Below, in pieces: positions 58,418 to 64,000 of a stretch of 64,000 nucleotides of DNA. The number at the start of each line of letters is the position of its first letter. Position 1 is the stretch's first letter. The stretch covers positions 310,001 through 374,000 of the forward strand of contig NZ_BONW01000028.1 in the NCBI RefSeq assembly GCF_016862915.1. Reading direction: 5' to 3'. The position numbers and the translations under genes were made by a program. Origin of the DNA: Plantactinospora endophytica. Lineage in GTDB: Bacteria > Actinomycetota > Actinomycetes > Mycobacteriales > Micromonosporaceae. Below the pieces are notes generated by a model. It saw only the letters and a list, made by a program, of their open reading frames with translations, did no database searches and had not been told where the DNA came from.

Positions 58418-59440
58418 TCACCGTCCTGGTCTGCTCCGCGGTGCGGCGGTGGTACCGCGGACCACGAGGGTGGTCGGCAGAACTATCTGGCGAGGCCCGT
58501 CCCAGTCACCGGTCACCAGTGACTTGAGCATTCGCGCGGCCTCGTATCCGAGCTGGTGGATGGACTGGTCCACCGTGGTGAGACCGGACTCGGCCAACGC
58601 CGACTCCGGGATGTTGTCGAATCCGACGACCGACAGGTCATCGGGTACGGCCAGCCCCAGCTTCCTCGCGACCTCCAGGACCTTCAGGGCCATCCCGTCG
58701 CTCGCCGCGAAGATCGCCGTCGGTGGGTCGTCCCGTTCCAGCAGGTCGCGCGCCAACGGAGCTGCGGACTCGGGGTTGAAGTCACCCCTGCCGACCAATG
58801 TCGGGTCGACAGCTATGCCCGCTCCGGCCAGTGCCGTCCGGTAGCCCTCCTCGCGGAACCACGCGGCGGCGAGGCTGGAGCGGCCCGCGATGAACCCGAT
58901 GCGCCGATGGCCCAGGTGCAGCAGGTGCTCGACTGCGGTGACGGCGCCCGTGAGGTTGTCCGCCGTGACCGACGGCGTCGTCGAATCCCGTGCCGGATCG
59001 ATGGCCACGACCGGAGTCCGACTCTGTACGTCCTCCCACGGCGTGACCACGATGCATCCGTCGGTGAGCGTGCCCGACAGACGGTTCAGATGCCGCTGCT
59101 CCCAACCCTGCGAGTACGTCCCGTAGAGGTCGCTGTTGGCATAGATGATCAAGTCGAAGCCGGAGCGGCTGAGCGCCTGCATCACGCCCTTGAGCACCTC
59201 TGCCGTATAGGACTGGAAGCTGTGGGTCACCAGGCCCAGGACGTTGGTGCGGCTGCGCCGCAGACTGGTGGCCACCAGGCTCGACTCGTAGCCGAGCCGT
59301 TCGATCGCCGCTCGCACCTGGGCCGTGGTGTTGGCGCTGACGCCGTAGTGCCCGTTGACCACCCGCGACACGGTGGCGGTCGAGACGCCCGCCGCACGGG
59401 CGACATCACTCATGGTGATCGGCGCCCTGTCCCCGGCCAT
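58418..59440 (-). CDS. LacI-family transcriptional repressor
   Basis: A 340-residue repressor. The helix-turn-helix is ITMSDVARAAGVSTATVSRVVNG near the N-terminus, followed by hinge LGYESSLVATSLRR. The effector domain has DLIIYANSDLY, CIVVTPWEDVQSRTPVVAIDP, IFAASDGMALKVLEVARKLGL and VGFDNIPESALAESGLTTVDQ. ATG 59438-59440 follows AGAGGGG. It precedes the tandem-esterase and importer genes on the same strand. A LacI-like site lies just upstream (59456), consistent with autoregulation. Confidence 0.9.
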   Translation of the reverse strand: MAGDRAPITMSDVARAAGVSTATVSRVVNGHYGVSANTTAQVRAAIERLGYESSLVATSLRRSRTNVLGLVTHSFQSYTAEVLKGVMQALSRSGFDLIIYANSDLYGTYSQGWEQRHLNRLSGTLTDGCIVVTPWEDVQSRTPVVAIDPARDSTTPSVTADNLTGAVTAVEHLLHLGHRRIGFIAGRSSLAAAWFREEGYRTALAGAGIAVDPTLVGRGDFNPESAAPLARDLLERDDPPTAIFAASDGMALKVLEVARKLGLAVPDDLSVVGFDNIPESALAESGLTTVDQSIHQLGYEAARMLKSLVTGDWDGPRQIVLPTTLVVRGTTAAPRSRPGR

Positions 59441-59455
59441 GTCGACCCCTCTGGA

Positions 59456-59481
59456 TTGCAATCGTTATCGGTTACGTTTCC
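59456..59481. promoter_or_regulatory. Putative operator upstream of the LacI gene
   Basis: TTGCAATCGTTATCGG (59456-59471) has the CG-centred half-symmetry of LacI sites, followed by GTTACGTTTCC (59471-59481), an 11-mer also present at 31636-31646. The site is 15-40 bp before the LacI start codon. Confidence 0.45.
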
Positions 59482-59762
59482 AAGGTGTTGCCAAGGTAAT
59501 CGACGGCGATGATGAAGACAAGAGATCATCGACCGCCCGACGCTCGTGACCTCAGGGCCGGGAGGGACGTAACCGCAGGCCGTACCCGGGGAGGCGGCCG
59601 ACCGCCGGTTGGGATCTTGCGGCTCGGCGGGTGCCCTGGGGGACCGGCCACCGGGCATCGTCGGCGGTGCGCCGCGACCCGGCATCGTCTCCGGCGCTCG
59701 GCCCGTACGCGGCGCCGCGCCGATACTGACGGTGGCCGTCGCCGGGCGGCGCTGGGTCTCGG

Positions 59763-59830
59763 CGGCGGGTACCTGGGGCGGCTCGCGTCTGAGGTCCGGC
59801 GGGTACCTGGGGCGGCGCGTGTCTGAGGTC
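59763..59830. repeat. Two tandem 34-bp repeats in a non-coding gap
   Basis: 59763-59796 and 59797-59830 are near-identical (GGGTACCTGGGGCGGC...GTCTGAGGTC), and a partial third copy starts at 59831. They lie in the 493-bp gap 59441-59933, which has no supported gene; its open frames are compositional. Shorter GGCATCGTC repeats occur at 59655-59695. Confidence 0.75.
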
Positions 59831-59933
59831 CGGCAGCAGTTCGGCGACGGCGGCGGCCCGGCGCCACACGCGGGCAGCGGCTCGTCGACGCCGCCGGGAC
59901 AGACCGCCTGCCGCGAGGCGGGAGTGGCGCTCG

Positions 59934-60809
59934 TCAGCCCTTGAACGCACCCTCCATGATCCCTTGTACGAGCCGCCGTCCGACGAAGACGAAGAGCACC
60001 AGCAGCGGCAGCGTGGCCAGGAACGAGCCCGACATGGCCAGGCCCAGATCGATGTCCCGGCTGTTCTGCAACGCCTTGATCGCGATCTGCACGGTGTACC
60101 GCTCGGGCGACTTCAGCACGATGAACGGCCACAGGAAGTCGTTCCAGGCGTTGACGAATCCGAACAGTCCCAGGACGAAAGCCGCCGGACGGACCAGCGG
60201 AAATGCGATTCGCCAGAAGATCTGCCAGGTCGTGGCGCCGTCCACCCGGGCAGCGTGCAACAGGTCGTCGTCGATGGTGGCGCTCATGTGTTGTCGCATC
60301 CAGAAGATGCCGAAGGCGCTTACCAGCCCGGGAAGAATCAGGGCTTGCAGGGTGTCCACCCAGCCGAGCTTCGACATGACGAGGTACTGCGGGATGATAG
60401 CCAGCTGGGCCGGTACGGTCATGGTCAGCACGACGACGAGAAACAGCGTGTTGCGGCCCCGGAAGTGCAGCTTGGCGAAGGCGAAACCGGCCAGCGCGCA
60501 CAACACCGCCTGGCCCACGCCGATCGCGGTGGAGACGACGAGGCTGTTGCCGAGCGCCTGCACGAACGGCACGGTGTCGAAGACCAGGTTCGCCAGGTAC
60601 AGGAAGTTGTCGCCGGGCAGTACGTGCGGTGGAAGACTCGTCGCGGTGGCCGAGTCCGTCGTGGACACCACGAACATCCAGTAGAGCGGGAACACGCTCA
60701 GGAACACCATGACCCCGAGCGCTGCGTACGCCACGAGCGGGACCCGGTTGACCCGGCGCCGGCGGCGCGGTGTCGGCCTGGCGGTCGAGAATGCTGATGC
60801 GGGGTTCAT
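59934..60809 (-). CDS. CUT1 sugar importer, MalG-type permease
   Basis: A 291-residue permease. FPLYWMFVVSTTDSATATSLPP is the MalG-type N-terminal helix and loop, the EAA loop is LHAARVDGATTWQIFWRIAFPLVRP, and the C-terminus is GRRLVQGIMEGAFKG. ATG overlaps the upstream TGA (ATGA). Confidence 0.9.
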   Translation of the reverse strand: MNPASAFSTARPTPRRRRRVNRVPLVAYAALGVMVFLSVFPLYWMFVVSTTDSATATSLPPHVLPGDNFLYLANLVFDTVPFVQALGNSLVVSTAIGVGQAVLCALAGFAFAKLHFRGRNTLFLVVVLTMTVPAQLAIIPQYLVMSKLGWVDTLQALILPGLVSAFGIFWMRQHMSATIDDDLLHAARVDGATTWQIFWRIAFPLVRPAAFVLGLFGFVNAWNDFLWPFIVLKSPERYTVQIAIKALQNSRDIDLGLAMSGSFLATLPLLVLFVFVGRRLVQGIMEGAFKG

Positions 60810-61768
60810 CGACGCTCCGAGCGGATCCTGGTGACCAACAGGTAGTTGATCGTGGCGACAATCACGACCATGACGAACAGCACGACGGCGATCGCGGCGC
60901 CGTAGCCGAAGTGGAACCGGCCGAATCCCTGCTCGTAGAGGAAGAGGGTGAGGGTCTGGCACTGCCGCGCCGCGCCGCAGGTGAGTCCACCCACCGGGTT
61001 GACCAGTAGCGGCTCGGTGAAGATCTGCAAGCCGCCGATCGTCGACGTCACCACGGTGAAGACGATGATCGGTCGTAGGGCCGGGACGGTGATGTGCCGG
61101 AACTGTTGCCAGCCGTTGGCACCGTCCACGGCGGCGGCCTCGAACAGCGCCCGGGGAACCGCCTGGAGCGAGGCGAGATACAGCAGGGTGTTGTACCCGG
61201 TCCAGCGCCAGGCCACCATCGTGGCGATCATGAAGTGGCTGCCCCAGACGGACGCCGTGAAATCGACGTGCGAGAAGCCGAGCAGTTCGAGGAACCAGTT
61301 GAGCATGCCGTAGTCGCGGTCGAAGAGTTGGGCGAAGACGATGGTCGTCGCCGCCACCGAGGTGACGTAGGGAACGAGCACCGACATCCGGAACAACGTG
61401 GCCGCCCGCAGCCGTACGTGGTTGAGCAGGTGCGCCACGCCGAGCGCGATCAGCAACTGCGGAACCGTCGACAGCAGCCAGATGCTGAACGTGTTCCTCA
61501 TCGCGCCCCAGAACCGGGGATCGTGGACGAGTTGGGCGAAGTTGGCCAGCCCGACGAAGTGCCGCTCGCCGATCGGGTCCCAGTCGAACAGCGCGACGTA
61601 GAACGTGAACAGCAGGGGGAAGAGGCCGAAGACGAAGAAGAGCAGGAAGAACGGCGCCACGTAGGCGTAGGGCGCGAGCCGCTCGCGCCAGCCCTGCTGT
61701 GTGTGCCGGTACCGGCCCGGCCGCGAGGTGGCCTCTGCGGCCGGGGCCGGGCTGAGTGTGATGGTCAC
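60806..61768 (-). CDS. CUT1 sugar importer, MalF-type permease
   Basis: A 320-residue permease. PYAYVAPFFLLFFVFGLFPLLFTFYVALFDWDP opens the membrane part, and the EAA-type loop is FEAAAVDGANGWQQFRHITVPAL. GTG 61768 is 7 nt after GGGAAGG; the GTG at 61777 lies inside that site and would add three residues. Confidence 0.88.
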   Translation of the reverse strand: MTITLSPAPAAEATSRPGRYRHTQQGWRERLAPYAYVAPFFLLFFVFGLFPLLFTFYVALFDWDPIGERHFVGLANFAQLVHDPRFWGAMRNTFSIWLLSTVPQLLIALGVAHLLNHVRLRAATLFRMSVLVPYVTSVAATTIVFAQLFDRDYGMLNWFLELLGFSHVDFTASVWGSHFMIATMVAWRWTGYNTLLYLASLQAVPRALFEAAAVDGANGWQQFRHITVPALRPIIVFTVVTSTIGGLQIFTEPLLVNPVGGLTCGAARQCQTLTLFLYEQGFGRFHFGYGAAIAVVLFVMVVIVATINYLLVTRIRSERR

Positions 61769-61832
61769 GACGGTCACCTTCCCGACGCGCGGCGCCCGGC
61801 TCGACGCCGACCGCCGTGCACCAGTCGTCCGA

Positions 61833-63095
61833 TCAGCCGCGAAGGGCGTTCCTGACGTTGGTCAGCGCGGTGTCCCACGCGTTGGCCGGGTCGACCTTGC
61901 CCTGCTCGACGCTGGTGAGGGTGTTGAGCAGTTCGGATCCGATGGTGGCGTCGTCGGGACCGATGTAGAACGGTTTGATGTTCACCACGGACTGGGTGTA
62001 GATCCTGCCGATCGGTGCGTCGGAGAAGAACGGATCGGTCCTACCGACGAGCTGCGGGTCGGTGTACACGGACGGGGTCGTGGGCAGGGACCCCTGGGAC
62101 AGGAAGTGGGCGAGCTGCCCGGCCGGTGACTGCATCTCGGTGATGTAGGCCCACGCCGCCCTGGGGTTCTTCGCGCGCTTCGGGATGGCGAGATAGCTGC
62201 CTCCCCAGTTGCCCGAGCCGCCGGGAATGGTGGCGATATCCCACTTGCCGGCGGTGCCGGGGGCGTTGGTACGGATCGAGTTGAGCATCCACGACGGCGC
62301 GGACACCACCGCGAAGTCACCCTTGCTCATGCCTGCGGTCCACCCGGTCGAGAACGAACTCTGCTTGGCGGAGATGCCTGTCCCGAACACCTTCAGCGTC
62401 AGGTCGAATGCCGCCTTGACCTGGGGGTTCCGGTCGTACGACAACTTGTGGTCCGCGTCGTGGTAGCGTTCCGTGCCCTGGTTGACCGCCTGGAAGAAGA
62501 TGCTCGTCGGGGTGTTGTCCAGGAACGGCTTGCCGGTCGCCCGGACGTACTGCTTTCCGACCTCCGCGAACGCGTCCCAGGTCGGCCACAGCTTGGATAC
62601 CTGGTCCCGGTCGGTGGGCAGCCCGGCTGCCTGGAACAGGTCTTTACGGTACGCGACCGCCATGCCGCCGACATCTGTCGGTATCCCTATCACTTTTCCG
62701 TCTGCGGTCGTCGACTGCTTGAGTACCCAGTCGAGGTAGTCGCCTTTCATCTTGTCGGCGCCGAGCGTGGAAAGGTCCACGAAATTCTCCGGTGACCGCA
62801 TGAATTTCGGCAGGTCGTCGCCCTGGATCAGCACCAGGTCGGGCACCTTGCCGCCGGCCAGTGCCGCAGTGAGCGCCTGGGCCGTCTCGGTCGTGCTGCC
62901 GACCTCGGTGAGTTTGACGGGTACGTCCGGGTGCGCCTTCCGGTAGACCTCGACATCGGCCTTCTGGTTGATCCCGGTGAACGACCAGAACTCGAATCCG
63001 GACGATCCGGAGTCCCCGCCCGATCCGGCTGAGCAGGCGGATGCGAGGAGCATGGCCGTGGCGACGACGGCTGCGGTGTTGATGAGGCGCTTCAC
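61833..63095 (-). CDS. CUT1 sugar importer, substrate-binding lipoprotein
   Basis: A 420-residue lipoprotein; GTG 63093-63095 follows ATGGAGG by 5 nt, and the lipidated Cys is at 21 (ASAC). Family 1 receptor features are FEFWSFTGINQKADVEVYRKAHPDVPVKL, GGKVPDLVLIQGDDL, GGMAVAYRKDLFQAAGLP and AVVSAPSWMLNSI. It starts an operon with the two permeases above; no ATPase and no enzyme are included. A good minus-strand promoter lies about 210 bp upstream. Confidence 0.9.
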   Translation of the reverse strand: MKRLINTAAVVATAMLLASACSAGSGGDSGSSGFEFWSFTGINQKADVEVYRKAHPDVPVKLTEVGSTTETAQALTAALAGGKVPDLVLIQGDDLPKFMRSPENFVDLSTLGADKMKGDYLDWVLKQSTTADGKVIGIPTDVGGMAVAYRKDLFQAAGLPTDRDQVSKLWPTWDAFAEVGKQYVRATGKPFLDNTPTSIFFQAVNQGTERYHDADHKLSYDRNPQVKAAFDLTLKVFGTGISAKQSSFSTGWTAGMSKGDFAVVSAPSWMLNSIRTNAPGTAGKWDIATIPGGSGNWGGSYLAIPKRAKNPRAAWAYITEMQSPAGQLAHFLSQGSLPTTPSVYTDPQLVGRTDPFFSDAPIGRIYTQSVVNIKPFYIGPDDATIGSELLNTLTSVEQGKVDPANAWDTALTNVRNALRG

Positions 63096-63302
63096 GCGGT
63101 CCTCCATACGGTGTGCGGTCCGTCGCCCGGAAAAGGTCCGTCGGTGAGTCGACGTGAATCGGGCGACGGCGGCTACGGCAGGTGGCGGAGGCGGAAAGTT
63201 TGCCCCGCTGTGCCTCGGAGCGTGCCATGGCCCCGTCGGCATGGCGCGGCGGAAATGGAATCGGGATCTCGATCGACGTCGATGTCTTTCGTGTGACGTA
63301 TG

Positions 63303-63331
63303 AGATTAGCCATCACCCCACAGGTCGTCAA
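63303..63331 (-). promoter_or_regulatory. Promoter of the last CUT1 importer
   Basis: On the minus strand TTGACG (63326-63331) and TAATCT (63303-63308) are separated by 17 bp. About 205 bp of leader follow to the receptor start. GACGTATGA-like bases (63296-63304) overlap the -10. Confidence 0.6.
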
Positions 63332-63386
63332 TGATCTGTCTTCGACGAGGTCGGGTTCGGGTTCGTGGACGGCCTGTTGGCGCCGT

Positions 63387-63400
63387 GATAACACTTTTTC
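63387..63400 (-). promoter_or_regulatory. AT-rich element shared with the xylanase upstream region
   Basis: GAAAAAGTGTTATC (minus strand) shares the 12-mer AAAAGTGTTATC with 39003-39014, and GCGCC and GTCCACG follow at similar distances in both. It lies about 55 bp upstream of the promoter at 63326. The remainder of 63096-63659 shows nothing else I recognise. Confidence 0.4.
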
Positions 63401-63659
63401 GACAGGTCTTCTTTGCTGATCGGGCGAAAGGCTGCGGTGACGAGCGCGGAGGCGTGTCCCGCTGGCGGGCACTCCGGGACCACCCACCGGCGCTTCCGAC
63501 CCCGCCAAGGCCCGGCTCTCTGGTGTTGGTCGGCCCCGGTGCGCGGGCGCGGGTGCCGGAAGGTGTGGGCGAGGGCACAGTGGGGTGGCGACGAGTTCCC
63601 GGTGGTTCTGGGCTCTCAATCTGTGGTCGGGTCTGCGCGATTGGGTCAGGGAGTTGCCG

Positions 63660-64000
63660 ATGTCGGAAGTGGTGGCCGTACCGAACGGCGAGGACTTCGT
63701 GCGCCAGGCGGAGCCGCTACGGCGGGAACTGCTGGTGCACTGCTACCGGATGCTCGGTTCGATCGATGACGCCGAGGACGTGGTCCAGGAGACGTTCGTC
63801 CTGGGCTGGCGGGCGTACGGCAGGTTCGAGGGGCGCTCGTCGTTGCGGACCTGGCTGTACCAGATCGCGACCAACGCGTGCCTGCGGGCCCTGGAGCGAG
63901 GCGGTCGGCGCGCGCTGCCGTCCGGCCTGGGCGCGCCGAGTCGGGTGCCGCACCCGTTGGAGGTCGGCGGACCGGACGTGACCTGGCTTCAGCCGTTGCC
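63660..64000 (+). CDS. ECF sigma factor, N-terminal part (partial)
   Basis: The frame runs off the right edge after 113 codons. It has sigma region 2: PLRRELLVHCYRMLGSIDDAEDVVQETFVLGWRAYGRF, then GRSSLRTWLYQIATNACLRAL, followed by the variable linker LPSGLGAPSRVPHPL and VTWLQPL. The linker style resembles the ECF subgroup with a C-terminal SnoaL-like extension (the SigJ/SigG-like group), but that part is outside the window. ATG 63660 has AGGGAG about 8 nt upstream. These sigma factors direct RNA polymerase to small stress or signal regulons. Confidence 0.88.
   Translation, partial: MSEVVAVPNGEDFVRQAEPLRRELLVHCYRMLGSIDDAEDVVQETFVLGWRAYGRFEGRSSLRTWLYQIATNACLRALERGGRRALPSGLGAPSRVPHPLEVGGPDVTWLQPL

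Noticed and set aside
59763-59830. Possible CRISPR array
   Set aside because: Units are directly adjacent with no spacers, only two copies, and no cas gene is in the window.
63331-63981. Plus-strand open frame overlapping the sigma factor start
   Set aside because: Arg/Cys-rich translation in a different phase; the ECF sigma factor frame beginning at 63660 explains the region.

Overview
The window is high-GC DNA, with GTG/TTG starts, start/stop overlaps and RICIN-tailed secreted glycosidases. This fits a saprophytic mycelial actinomycete, most likely Micromonosporaceae. Genus is inferred from style and was not searched. No rRNA, tRNA, CRISPR, phage or transposase gene was seen.

Layout. 1-241: tail of a CBM2 protein. 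292-11207: a CoA-dependent acid-degradation block on the minus strand (MaoC-like hydratase, thiolase, two 24/27-residue coupled mini-ORFs with an SDR, acyl-CoA ligase, thioesterase) with a PaaX-family regulator, diverging from a complete LIV-type ABC importer. 11254-15160: a GH27-RICIN alpha-galactosidase and a secreted CE1 esterase. 15355-23290: an IclR regulator, a CUT1 sugar importer, and three enzymes that look like a Weimberg-type pentonate-to-2-oxoglutarate route. 23375-28864: a GH32-like enzyme, a LacI regulator and a second CUT1 importer. 29314-36003: a RICIN-feruloyl esterase, a GntR regulator, a third CUT1 importer and an atypical enolase-superfamily protein. 36419-44735: a parallel beta-helix-RICIN protein, a GH10-RICIN xylanase, a GH43-CBM6 enzyme and a GH127-RICIN enzyme. 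44853-52462: two ABC ATPases and two large FtsX/MacB-type permeases. 52768-63095: a LacI regulator, a tandem-esterase protein and two more CUT1 importers. 63660-64000: start of an ECF sigma factor.

How it fits together. The secreted enzymes suit attack on arabinoxylan with feruloyl/acyl, arabinosyl and galactosyl decorations. Five CUT1 importers take up oligosaccharides, and all lack an ATPase, so a shared one elsewhere is expected. Pentonates may go to 2-oxoglutarate. Released hydroxycinnamates could enter through the LIV-type transporter and be shortened by the CoA block; that link is inference.

The most unusual signals are regulatory: a 35-bp promoter present twice (34/35 identical) at an IclR locus; a 17-bp operator in opposite orientations at a GntR locus; dispersed LacI-type sites; an apparently orphaned second copy of the xylanase upstream region; and the ATGA-coupled mini-ORFs. 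Protein oddities are an enolase-superfamily member without its catalytic Asp/His and a tandem esterase whose first domain has lost its His.
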